Positions 29,278 through 36,485 of a DNA stretch of 42,040 nucleotides are shown here, one piece after another (within the stretch, counting starts at the first letter, position 1; every line of letters begins with the position of its first letter). The notes under the pieces were generated by a model. That model had not been told where the DNA came from. It searched no databases and saw only the letters and a program-made list of their open reading frames with translations. Made by a program: the position numbers and the translations under genes. This stretch comes from CAYRPN01 sp964426135 (lineage in GTDB: Bacteria; Planctomycetota; Phycisphaerae; Phycisphaerales; Phycisphaeraceae): NCBI GenBank assembly GCA_964426135.1, contig CAYRPN010000046.1, forward strand, positions 1 to 42,040, in the 5' to 3' direction.

Positions 29278-30441
29278 ATGATCGCATCTCGGAAGAACGT
29301 GTTCTGTCTGCCCGTACTCGCCTGGCTTCTGTTCGCGGCGGCTTTCGTCGCGGTGCAGCCTGTCCGCGCCGCCGATGGCGATGCCAAGAGCGAGGCGGAG
29401 ATGAAGCCTTACAAGGAGAAGCTGGGCAAACACCTGGAGTTCGTGCCGATTCCCGCGGGCAAGTTCAAACTCGGTTCGCCCGACAAGGAACCGGGCCGCC
29501 TGCCTGACGAAGGCCCGCAGGTCGACGTGGCGGTCGAGGCGTTCTGGATGGGCAAGTTCGAGATCACCGCCGACGACTTCGCGCTGTTCCGCGACGAGTA
29601 CGACAAGGCTAAGAAGCAGGACATTCCAGCGGACAAGCTCGTCGATGCGGTGAGCATTCCCACGCCGATCTGGGAACAGGACGCGCGTCCGATTCTCAAC
29701 GGCCTCGGTGAGAAGAACGGCTACCCCGCCTCCGACATGTCGCAGTACGCCGCGATGCAGTTCACCAAGTGGCTGAGCAAGAAGACGGGCCGGTTTTACC
29801 GACTGCCCACCGAGGCGGAATGGGAATATGCGGCGAAAGCCGGCACGACCACGGCTTATTCCTGGGGCGATGATGCCGGCAAGATCGGCGAATACGCCTG
29901 GTTCTTCGACAACACGCTCTACGAAAATCCGGACAAAGGCTACCCGCGCACCGACCGCGACCATTACACGCCCGGCGCCGGCTATCGCCAGGTCGGCAAA
30001 CTCAAGCCGAATCCGTGGGGCCTCTACGACATGCACGGCAACGTCGCCGAGTGGGTGCTCGATGCTTACGACAAGGACTACTACAAGTCGCTCGCGGGCA
30101 AGCAGGTCAATGCCCTGGACATCATCAACTGGCCCAAGAGCACGTTCCCCACGGTGTACCGCGGCGGTAGTTGGGCAGGTAAACCGGAGGTGTGCCGATC
30201 GTCCAGTCGCGAGAACTCGGTTGATGCAAAGAAGATGCAGGAGCTGGACCCGCAGAAGCCCAAGAGTCCCTGGTGGTACACGGATGCGTTTCACATCGGC
30301 ATCCGCGTGGTGCGGCCATTGAAGGAGCCGGCCGAGGCGGACAAGTACAAGTACTGGGACACGAAGCTCCAGGAAATCCTGGAGGTGATCGAGAAGAGCA
30401 ACGCGTCGGACAAGCAGTTCAAGAAGCTGATTACGCCGTGA
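29278..30441 (+). CDS. Secreted FGE-sulfatase-fold protein lacking the catalytic Cys pair
   Basis: This 387-residue protein has a signal peptide (about 1-32, ending PVRAADG). A formylglycine-generating-enzyme (SUMF1) fold domain follows: FVPIPAGKFKLGSPDKEPGR, FWMGKFEITADDF, YRLPTEAEWEYAAKAGTTTAYSWGDD, NPWGLYDMHGNVAEWVLDAY, VYRGGSWAG and FHIGIRVVRP. Real sulfatase-modifying enzymes use two Cys near the C-terminus, and these are absent; the only mature Cys is in PEVCRSS. A binding or other oxidase-like role is thus more likely than sulfatase maturation. ATG 29278 opens the signal peptide and has GGAG about ten bases upstream. The gene's transcript probably ends at the terminator 30619-30649. 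Confidence 0.87.
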   Translation: MIASRKNVFCLPVLAWLLFAAAFVAVQPVRAADGDAKSEAEMKPYKEKLGKHLEFVPIPAGKFKLGSPDKEPGRLPDEGPQVDVAVEAFWMGKFEITADDFALFRDEYDKAKKQDIPADKLVDAVSIPTPIWEQDARPILNGLGEKNGYPASDMSQYAAMQFTKWLSKKTGRFYRLPTEAEWEYAAKAGTTTAYSWGDDAGKIGEYAWFFDNTLYENPDKGYPRTDRDHYTPGAGYRQVGKLKPNPWGLYDMHGNVAEWVLDAYDKDYYKSLAGKQVNALDIINWPKSTFPTVYRGGSWAGKPEVCRSSSRENSVDAKKMQELDPQKPKSPWWYTDAFHIGIRVVRPLKEPAEADKYKYWDTKLQEILEVIEKSNASDKQFKKLITP

Positions 30442-30479
30442 GATTGCTTGGGCCTGTGCAAGACCAGATCCGCATCGGC

Positions 30480-30565
30480 GTAGGGAGCGTCAAGTCCGCG
30501 CGGACGCACCGGTTGGGCTTCCGTTGACCAATGGTGCGTCCGCGCCGAGCCTTGACGCACCCTAC
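30480..30565. repeat. Inverted-repeat element GTAGGG-GCGTCAAG, copy 2
   Basis: Arms GTAGGGAGCGTCAAG and CTTGACGCACCCTAC, plus CGCGGACGCACC and GGTGCGTCCGCG, form a long hairpin of 86 bases. The family is the same as 11507-11614. It lies between the FGE-fold gene stop and its terminator in the 358-base spacer 30442-30799. Confidence 0.85.
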
Positions 30566-30618
30566 ACGAACCGCTTGCTCAACCTTTCACGGCTTCTTGG
30601 GCCCTGAAACCACATGAC

Positions 30619-30649
30619 ACACGCCGCGCTTGCGCGGCGTGTTTTTTTT
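30619..30649 (+). terminator. Rho-independent terminator, plus strand
   Basis: The 10-bp GC-rich stem ACACGCCGCG (30619-30628) pairs with CGCGGCGTGT (30633-30642) around a CTTG loop and is followed by eight T residues. It should end the FGE-fold gene's transcript, although 178 bases separate it from the stop codon. Confidence 0.9.
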
Positions 30650-30799
30650 CGCGGCTGGGTTTCGCGCGCCTCTTCTGATGGAACCGCGGCCCCATGTCGC
30701 GCGGGCGCAAACTCGCGCGATACGTTCCCGTTACTGCAAACACCGCCCGTGCAGGTCGCTTGCGGGTACGATGGTGCAACCCTTCATCGGAGCCTGCCC

Positions 30800-31459
30800 A
30801 TGCCCATCTTCCTCCCTCCCACCCGTCGCACGATTCTCAACTCATTCGCATTCAGCGCCGCCGCCCTGCTGACGCCCGGCGTTTTCGCCGAGGAACTCAC
30901 GCGTACGCCGGCACAGACCGAGGGGCCGTTCTATCCTGACAAGCTCCCGCTCGACACCGACAACGATCTACTCATCATCAATGACGGCATTACGCCGGCG
31001 GTCGGCGATGTCACGTATCTGACGGGCCGCGTGCTCGACGCCAAGGGCAATCCGCTGAAGGATGCCGTGGTGGAAATCTGGCAGTGCGACAACAGCGGCG
31101 TCTACCTGCACAAGGGCAGCGACAACGGCGACAAGCGCGACAAGCATTTCCAGGGATTCGGCCGATTCCTCACGGGCAAGACGGGCGAGTACCTGTTCCG
31201 CACGATCAAGCCCGTGCCCTACGTGCCGCGCACGCCGCACATCCACGTCAAGATCAAGCACAAGAACAAGGACCTGCTCACCACGCAGTGCTACATCAAA
31301 GGCCACGCCGGCAACGCTCGCGACGGCGTGCTGCGCGGCATCAAGGATGCCAAGGCGCTCGAGTCCGTCATGGTGGATTTCGCCCCGATCAAGGAATCGA
31401 AGACCGGCGAGCTGGCGGCGAAGTTCGACATCATCCTCGGCTTCACGCCGGAAGCGTGA
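30800..31459 (+). CDS. Intradiol ring-cleavage dioxygenase
   Basis: This 219-residue protein has a twin-arginine-like leader, TRRTILNSFAFSAAALLTPG (Arg9-Arg10), followed by AQTEGPFYPDKLPLDTDNDL, the typical family opening. Iron ligands are in place: Tyr102 in GVYLHKG, Tyr141 in PVPYVPRTPHIHVKI, and His147 and His149. The family opens catechol-type rings between the hydroxyls using Fe(III) and oxygen. A Tat-exported intradiol enzyme suggests action on aromatic compounds outside the cytoplasm. ATG 30800 has GGAG seven bases upstream and opens the leader. No other aromatic-degradation genes are nearby. Confidence 0.9.
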   Translation: MPIFLPPTRRTILNSFAFSAAALLTPGVFAEELTRTPAQTEGPFYPDKLPLDTDNDLLIINDGITPAVGDVTYLTGRVLDAKGNPLKDAVVEIWQCDNSGVYLHKGSDNGDKRDKHFQGFGRFLTGKTGEYLFRTIKPVPYVPRTPHIHVKIKHKNKDLLTTQCYIKGHAGNARDGVLRGIKDAKALESVMVDFAPIKESKTGELAAKFDIILGFTPEA

Positions 31460-31495
31460 ACGGACACGTTCTCAACTGTTGCGTTGTTTCCGCGC

Positions 31496-31574
31496 GGTTA
31501 GCGGAAACGCCGCAGGCGTCTGGCGCAGGGCCGCATGCGGTGTTTCGTAAAGGCGCCTGCGGCGCACCGCTAAG
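31496..31574. repeat. Palindromic GGTTAGCGGAAACGCCGCAG element
   Basis: The left arm TTAGCGG-CGCCGCAGGCG and the right arm CGCCTGCGGCG-CCGCTAA are inverted repeats separated by about 30 bases. The first 28 bases recur identically at 32420-32447. It lies between the convergent dioxygenase and upp genes; the rest of the 252-base spacer 31460-31711 shows nothing. Confidence 0.8.
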
Positions 31575-31711
31575 GAGCCGTGCACGATCAACATCGCATG
31601 TGGGACGACTTTCCAAGTCGTCCGGCTGGGAGCGAAGCAGTTCGAATCTGCGGAATTAATCTTGCGCGGCTCCTAACCAATCCATGATCCGTCGCTGCCA
31701 TCACGCCCCGA

Positions 31712-32347
31712 TCAATCCCCCGTGCCATACAGGCGATCGCCGGCGTCGCCGAGGCCGGGCACGATGTAGCCGTGTTCGTTCAATCGCGCGTCCAGTGCGG
31801 CGGTGTAAATCGAGATCGTCGCGTCCAGCGCATGCACCTTCGCGACGCCCTGCGGCGCAGCCACAAGGCAGATAAAGCGCAGATCGGTACACCCCTTGGC
31901 GCGCAGGCGACGGATCGCATCGCACGCGCTGCCGCCGGTCGCCAGCATCGGGTCGATCAGCAGCACAGGGCCCTGGCTGATCGATGAAGGCAGCCGCTCG
32001 TAGTAGCTCACCGGCTCCAGGGTGGACTCGTCGCGGAACAGGCCGATGTGGCCGACCTTCGCGTCAGGCCAGGTGTCGAGCACGCCCTCGGTCATGCCCA
32101 GCCCGGCCCGCAGGATCGGCACCGCCGTGATTGGGGCCGACAGTTTGCGCGCTTCCATTGGCTGCAGCGGCGTTGTGATCTGCTCTGGCTTCTGGGGCAC
32201 ATCCCGCAGCGCTTCGTAAGCGAGAAACGCGCCGAGCCGGCGCAACAGCGCCCGAAAACGCGGCGGCGACGTGCGCGTCTCCCGCGCCTCGGCCAGCATG
32301 TCCTGAACCAGTGGATGATCGACGATATGAAGATGGTTCACGGGCAC
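31712..32347 (-). CDS. upp: Uracil phosphoribosyltransferase
   Basis: This cytoplasmic pyrimidine-salvage enzyme joins uracil and PRPP to give UMP and pyrophosphate. At 211 residues it has standard length. Landmarks are HLHIVDHPLVQ at the N-terminus, PILRAGLGM (77-85), the PRPP-binding LLIDPMLATGGSA (129-141) and the closing PGLGDAGDRLYGT. There is no ATG in the right place; GTG 32347 has GGAG seven bases upstream and gives an N-terminus matching the family, so it is preferred over the longer frame. A GTG at 32341 is a second option. The spacer upstream (32348-32558) carries a repeat fragment. Confidence 0.95.
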   Translation of the reverse strand: MPVNHLHIVDHPLVQDMLAEARETRTSPPRFRALLRRLGAFLAYEALRDVPQKPEQITTPLQPMEARKLSAPITAVPILRAGLGMTEGVLDTWPDAKVGHIGLFRDESTLEPVSYYERLPSSISQGPVLLIDPMLATGGSACDAIRRLRAKGCTDLRFICLVAAPQGVAKVHALDATISIYTAALDARLNEHGYIVPGLGDAGDRLYGTGD

Positions 32348-32419
32348 CGTGCGTCTCCAAAGGGATGATGCAGGATACAGGGGACGCGCGATTTGAAAAG
32401 CGATCGGAGGCGCATCAAT

Positions 32420-32447
32420 GGTTAGCGGAAACGCCGCAGGCGTCTGG
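32420..32447. repeat. Second copy of a 28-base repeat arm
   Basis: These bases are identical to 31496-31523 in the same orientation. No clear matching right arm follows, so this is a truncated copy. It is just upstream of upp and may overlap its promoter region. Confidence 0.75.
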
Positions 32448-32558
32448 ACGATGCATGCCGCACTCCGCGCCGCGACCGAAAGGCACCGGGGCGTCGAAGA
32501 TTCTTCCCCGGTCACCCAAGCATTTTCAAACGAGCCCGCTGCGCGATCTCGGCGCAAA

Positions 32559-32624
32559 GAAAAAGCCGGGCGATGGAATTAAAGGTAGATGATAAATTGC
32601 CTTTATTTCTTGGCCATGCCCGGC
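32559..32624 (-). terminator. Large stem-loop terminator, minus strand
   Basis: The outer stem pairs 32565-32571 (GCCGGGC) with 32618-32624 (GCCCGGC), extended by ATGG/CCAT. An inner stem pairs TAAAGG (32580-32585) with CCTTTA (32600-32605). On the minus strand TTTTT follows. It lies 58 bases past the micro-ORF start and overlaps that ORF's last codons. Confidence 0.7.
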
Positions 32625-32663
32625 CAGCTCTTCGACTTCTCCAGATTGTCAAACCGTTTTCAT
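32603..32663 (-). other. Micro-ORF with an apparent +1 shift after AUG-AAA
   Basis: ATG 32663 has a very strong ribosome site (GGGAGGTG, eight to ten bases upstream). Frame 0 stops after four codons (MKTV). If one A of the AAAA run is skipped, the frame reads MKRFDNLEKSKSWPGMAKK and stops at TAA 32603-32605, just inside the terminator. Either a sequencing indel, a real mutation or programmed frameshifting would explain it. No homologue is claimed. Confidence 0.4.
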
Positions 32664-32705
32664 TGCCGCGACACCTCCCTTCGTGTTTTCCATACTGTCG
32701 CAGGT

Positions 32706-32734
32706 ATTGTGGACTCGAATGCGGGCGTAGTCAA
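32706..32734 (-). promoter_or_regulatory. Sigma70-like promoter of the micro-ORF unit
   Basis: On the minus strand TTGACT (32729-32734) and CACAAT (32706-32711) are separated by 17 bases. Five of six and four of six bases match the consensus. It gives a transcript of about 140 bases ending at the terminator 32559-32624. Confidence 0.5.
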
Positions 32735-32760
32735 GTGAAAGTTGGCGTTGCCGGTGAAAT

Positions 32761-32985
32761 GGGTGTGCCCATCGTTCCGGGGCTTGCATTCCGGCCCCCT
32801 CTCCCTCTCAGGGAGAGGGCTGGGGTGAGGGTCGGGACGCACAAGTTTGCAATCGCCACCATCGTGTGACGGATGCCGCAGCCGTCTGTTCGTCTCGACC
32901 CTCACCCGGCCTCGTCCCCCGGGGACTCGGCCACCCTCTCCCTGAAAGGGAGAGGGAGTCAAGCCCCGGAAAATTGGGCACGCCC
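32761..32985. repeat. Long palindromic MITE-like element, copy 2
   Basis: This 225-base element has terminal inverted repeats of about 26 bases: the left end GGGTGTGCCCA-TCG-TTCC and GGGGCTTG match the inverted right end GGGCGTGCCCA and TTCCGGGGCTTG. Internally it has a CTCTCCCT/AGGGAGAG hairpin on each side, GGTGAGGGTCGGGACG mirrored by CGTCTCGACCCTCACC, and a nested GTCCCCCGGGGAC hairpin. It encodes nothing. It is the better preserved of two copies and lies in the spacer 32348-33007, between the aminotransferase stop and the micro-ORF unit. Confidence 0.92.
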
Positions 32986-33007
32986 GGTGCAAATCTCGCA
33001 CCGCCGC

Positions 33008-34108
33008 TCAGCCAAGGATTTCCTTCAGCGCCGCCAGCACCAGCGTCACGTTGCGCTGACTCGAGCTAGCCCCCATCAGGCCGATGCGCCACGCCTTGCC
33101 CTTGAACGCACCCAGACCCGCGCCGATTTCGATGCCGAACTCGTTGAGCAAACGCCTGCGCACCAGAGCATCGTCCTGCCCCGTTGGAATTGCGATTGCG
33201 TTGAGCATCGGCAGGCTGAATCCTTCCTGGCTCACGTAGCTGATGCCCAGTTTCGCCAGGCCGGCCTTGAGCAGTTCGTGCATCGCGCGGTGCCGGGCGA
33301 AGCGTGCCTCCAGGCCTTCCTCGAGCACCATGTTGAGAGCTTCGTCGAGGCCGTACAGCATGTTGATCGGCGCGGTGTGGTGATAAACGCGCTCCTGGCC
33401 CCAGTACTGCTTCAACATGGAGACATCGAGGTACCAGCTCTGCACTTTGTTCTTGCGGGCGGCGAGTTTCTCCATCGCGCGCGGGCCGAAGGTCATCGGC
33501 GACAACCCCGGGGGACACGACAGGCACTTCTGCGTGCCGCTGAACGCCGCGTCCACGTCCCATTCATCGATCTTCACCGCCGCGCCGCCCAGGCTCGTCA
33601 CGCAATCCATCAGCAGCAGCGCGCCATGCGCATGCACCGCATCGGCGAGTTTGCGATCGATCGGCTGATGCGCGCCGGTCGATGTCTCCGCGTTCACCAG
33701 TGCGACCAGCTTCGGCTTTGTGCGATCCACGGCGGCAATGATCTCGTCCTGCGTGAAGACCTGGCCCCACGGACGCTCGATCTTCTCGACCACCGCGCCG
33801 CAGCGACCGGCGCAATCAACCATGCGTCCGCCGAAGACACCGTTGACGCCGACGAGGATTTTGTCGCCCGGCTCGATGAGATTCGCGAGCATGGTCTCCA
33901 TGCCGGCCGAGCCGGTGCCGCTGCATGCGAAGGTCATTTCGTTCTTCGTTTGAAAGACCTGGCGCAGCTTGTCGCGCACACCGTCCATCAGTTGAAGGAA
34001 TGCGGGATCGAGGTGGCCGATGGTTGGCTGCGCCATGGCCAGCAGCACCCGGGCGGGGACATCGCTGGGACCGGGGCCGAGGAGGACGCGATTGGGAGCG
34101 TGAAACAT
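33008..34108 (-). CDS. Class V PLP aminotransferase (alanine/serine-glyoxylate type)
   Basis: This 366-residue enzyme is similar in length to alanine-glyoxylate and serine-glyoxylate transaminases. Landmarks are LLGPGPSDVPARVLLAMAQP at the start, CSGTGSAGMETMLAN (62-76), NAETSTGAHQPI (139-150), Asp168 in LLLMDCVTSLGG and the PLP lysine Lys194 in SGTQKCLSCPPGL. It would move an amino group to glyoxylate or a similar keto acid in the cytoplasm. ATG 34108 matches the family start; no ribosome site is visible, and the frame upstream runs into a repeat. It is followed upstream on the same strand by the sugar-acid genes, so a link to glyoxylate or hydroxypyruvate produced there is possible. Confidence 0.92.
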   Translation of the reverse strand: MFHAPNRVLLGPGPSDVPARVLLAMAQPTIGHLDPAFLQLMDGVRDKLRQVFQTKNEMTFACSGTGSAGMETMLANLIEPGDKILVGVNGVFGGRMVDCAGRCGAVVEKIERPWGQVFTQDEIIAAVDRTKPKLVALVNAETSTGAHQPIDRKLADAVHAHGALLLMDCVTSLGGAAVKIDEWDVDAAFSGTQKCLSCPPGLSPMTFGPRAMEKLAARKNKVQSWYLDVSMLKQYWGQERVYHHTAPINMLYGLDEALNMVLEEGLEARFARHRAMHELLKAGLAKLGISYVSQEGFSLPMLNAIAIPTGQDDALVRRRLLNEFGIEIGAGLGAFKGKAWRIGLMGASSSQRNVTLVLAALKEILG

Positions 34109-34201
34109 GGTGGAGATGTTAAGGATGGCGATGGGCGAGGTAAAGACGACGATGCGGTCGAGTAACGACGGATCCGCCAACACTTCCGCGAGCGGCAATC
34201 C

Positions 34202-34240
34202 GACCCCCTCTCCCTCCGGGAGAGGGCTGGGGTGAGGGCC
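34202..34240. repeat. Half copy of the CTCTCCCT/AGGGAGAG palindrome
   Basis: CCCTCTCCCTCC-GGGAGAGGGC and TGGGGTGAGGG match the left part of the long elements. It lies in the spacer 34109-34316 upstream of the aminotransferase start. Confidence 0.7.
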
Positions 34241-34316
34241 GATCAACGACCCATCTTCAAAATTCAGACCTGCGTCCTCCGCGCTCACCCGGTCTTGCGA
34301 ACTCAGGCGCGCGTCG

Positions 34317-35633
34317 TCACATTCCCGCCTTCAACGCCAACAGATGCTTCGCGAAGTGATCCGCGAGTACATCCTTGTAGGTGTCGGGATATGCCTTGAG
34401 CACCGCCCTGACTGCCGGGCCGAAATCCGTGTGCGTCAGCACCGAGCCAAACGTGCAGTGCAGAATCTGCCGGCCCGGGTTGGTGAAACCCACGATCTTC
34501 CTGGCGGGAATGTCGCACCAGCGCTGGAGATAAATCTGTTCGAGTTCCTCGACACTCGCGACCTGATCCTCCGGCTTCGCCGAAGCAAGCGTGGCGGAGA
34601 CGTGGTAGGTCGCCTTGTCCGTGTCGTACCGTTCGCGTGAAAACTTCACGATACGGCGGAACAGCGACTCGTCGTGCCGCGCCACGACGCGCAGCGCTTC
34701 GAGATAGCTCGTGCCGGCGGTCTTCACGTGGAACATGCCGCGCGTCGCTCTTGCGAATGCGGTGTACATCGAAAGCTTGTCGGAGCCCGAGTGCAGGCTC
34801 AGCTTGTACGGCCCGAGCATCGCCGCAATCGCCGCGTGATCGGCCAGCGACTTTTCCAGGGCTTTCATATTTCCCTTGAAATCCACGCCTTTTTCAAAGT
34901 CGCCGATGAAACGCGGCGCCAGGCTCACCAGTTTCATGCCGTGCCTGAGGCACTGGTCCGCGATGATGTAATGTTCCGCCGGCGTGGTGGGCTGATCGGT
35001 TTCATCCACGCTCAGTTCGATCTCGTGATCCTTCTTCGCACTCTCCGCCACGGTGCGGATGTACGCTGCCAGCACGATCGCCTGGTTGATTGCCTGGCCG
35101 TATTTCACGGCACATCGCATCACCGACTGCTCGTCGAGTTTGATCGTTGTGCCGGTGGGCAACTTGATCTTGCTGGCGAGGTAGGAGCCGTACCAGGGAA
35201 TCTGCGATTTCACCGTTTCGAACTTGGCGCGGAGCGTGGCTTCGTCGTAGTTGTCCGCGTGGCGATCGACGTGGCCGGAGGGATCGATCGTGAAGAACGT
35301 GAAGCCCACCGCGGCGGTGCGGTCGACGTCCTGCGGCACCTTCAGGTGATCGGCGTCCGCGCCGGTGCGCCCGGTCCAGCCCGCGGCCTTCATGCCCTTC
35401 AGCGCGTCGTCCATCACCTGCTGCGGCTGCCGGCTGGTGCGGGCCATTTCGCGGATGGACTGCTGTGGAAAAATCGGCTCGATCGCGGCGGTTCCGTTCT
35501 TGCGCGGCTTGATGCCGGCGCGGCGCATCGCTTCGACGTGGCCCGGCGTGGCGAGTCCGGTGCGATCGCCGAAGCCGAAACTGGCGGCGAGTCCGAGGGT
35601 GACGGGGGCGATGGGTTTGGTCTTGGTGTTCAT
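34317..35633 (-). CDS. uxaE: Tagaturonate epimerase
   Basis: This 438-residue protein matches the UxaE family, which converts D-tagaturonate to D-fructuronate in galacturonate breakdown. Recognised family segments are LAASFGFGDRTGLATPGH (near 15), GADADHLKVPQDVDRT, FFTIDPSGHVD, the long ELSVDETDQPTTPAEHY, MKLVSLAPRFIGDFEKGVDF and YKLSLHSGSDKLSMY. The Asp, Glu and His residues in these blocks probably bind the catalytic metal. ATG 35633 opens a plausible N-terminus. It lies four bases after the next upstream gene's stop, so it is translated from one operon with the TIM-barrel isomerase and dehydrogenase. Confidence 0.88.
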   Translation of the reverse strand: MNTKTKPIAPVTLGLAASFGFGDRTGLATPGHVEAMRRAGIKPRKNGTAAIEPIFPQQSIREMARTSRQPQQVMDDALKGMKAAGWTGRTGADADHLKVPQDVDRTAAVGFTFFTIDPSGHVDRHADNYDEATLRAKFETVKSQIPWYGSYLASKIKLPTGTTIKLDEQSVMRCAVKYGQAINQAIVLAAYIRTVAESAKKDHEIELSVDETDQPTTPAEHYIIADQCLRHGMKLVSLAPRFIGDFEKGVDFKGNMKALEKSLADHAAIAAMLGPYKLSLHSGSDKLSMYTAFARATRGMFHVKTAGTSYLEALRVVARHDESLFRRIVKFSRERYDTDKATYHVSATLASAKPEDQVASVEELEQIYLQRWCDIPARKIVGFTNPGRQILHCTFGSVLTHTDFGPAVRAVLKAYPDTYKDVLADHFAKHLLALKAGM

Positions 35634-35637
35634 GGTG

Positions 35638-36471
35638 TCATTCGAACAACTTGCGATACATCTTGATTGTCTGCCGCGCCGCCTCGTCCGAATCGGGCCA
35701 GGGCAGCGCCTCAGCCGATGCGTAGCCTACGTATTCAATGTCGCGCAAGGCGCGCACGATCGACGCATATTCCATGTGGCCGCAGCCGGCGGGCCTGCGG
35801 TTGGTGTCGACGAAATGCACGTGCCCGATGTGGCCCCGGCCCTGGCGAATCGCGTCGGCGATGTCGACTTCCTCGATATTCATGTGGAACAGGTCGGCCA
35901 GCAGTTTCACATTCTTCGTTGCCAGCGACCCGAGAATCTCCACGCCCGCCGCGACGCTGGTGCACATGTTCGTCTCGTAGCGGTTCAGCGGCTCGTAGAT
36001 CAGTGGGACCCCGCGCCGCTTCGCATGGTCGCCCAGATCGTTGAGTGCGTCGCGCAGCGCGCTCATCGCGCTGGCGCGGTCCAGGCCTTCGCTGGTCGGC
36101 GCGTTGCCGGCCACCCAGCGTCCCTGCATGGAGCCGATGATCGCCGGCGCTCCCAGCGCCGCGCCCATGTCGATGATGCTGCGGATGAAATCCGCCGCTC
36201 GCTTGCGCGCTGCCGCATCGGGCAACACCAGGTGCAGCTTGTGCTTCACCCAACCCGCGCCGGTGCCGACCGCGGCGACCTTCAAGCTCAGCTCATCCAG
36301 CAACGTGCGCAGGGCCGCGATGTTCAGCGCTTCGGGACCCGGCGCGAAGATCTCCACCGCGTCGAACCCAAGCGCCTTTGCCTTGCGGCAAGCGCCGGGC
36401 AGATCGTCCCAGAAAACAAAGGGACCGCCGTGGGCTTCGGGAACCAGACTGATGGTGACTGCGGATTTCAT
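35638..36471 (-). CDS. Sugar phosphate isomerase/epimerase (xylose-isomerase-like TIM barrel)
   Basis: This 277-residue protein has the AP-endonuclease-2-like barrel: FDAVEIFAPGPEAL, IIGSMQGRW, LIYEPLNRYETNMCTS with a metal-ligand Glu, LLADLFHMNIEEVDI and GHVHFVDTNRRPAGCGHMEY, where the Asp, His and Glu line the metal site. Members isomerise hydroxypyruvate, ketoses or keto-acid sugars. ATG 36471 suits the family start, but an in-frame GTG at 36489 overlaps the upstream stop (GTGA) and would couple translation. Its position between dehydrogenase and UxaE points to sugar-acid metabolism. Confidence 0.88.
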   Translation of the reverse strand: MKSAVTISLVPEAHGGPFVFWDDLPGACRKAKALGFDAVEIFAPGPEALNIAALRTLLDELSLKVAAVGTGAGWVKHKLHLVLPDAAARKRAADFIRSIIDMGAALGAPAIIGSMQGRWVAGNAPTSEGLDRASAMSALRDALNDLGDHAKRRGVPLIYEPLNRYETNMCTSVAAGVEILGSLATKNVKLLADLFHMNIEEVDIADAIRQGRGHIGHVHFVDTNRRPAGCGHMEYASIVRALRDIEYVGYASAEALPWPDSDEAARQTIKMYRKLFE

Positions 36472-36485
36472 GTTGATAGGGGATG

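Noticed and set aside
29278..30441. Annotation as a sulfatase-modifying enzyme (formylglycine-generating)
   Set aside because: The required cysteine pair is absent, so only the fold is supported.
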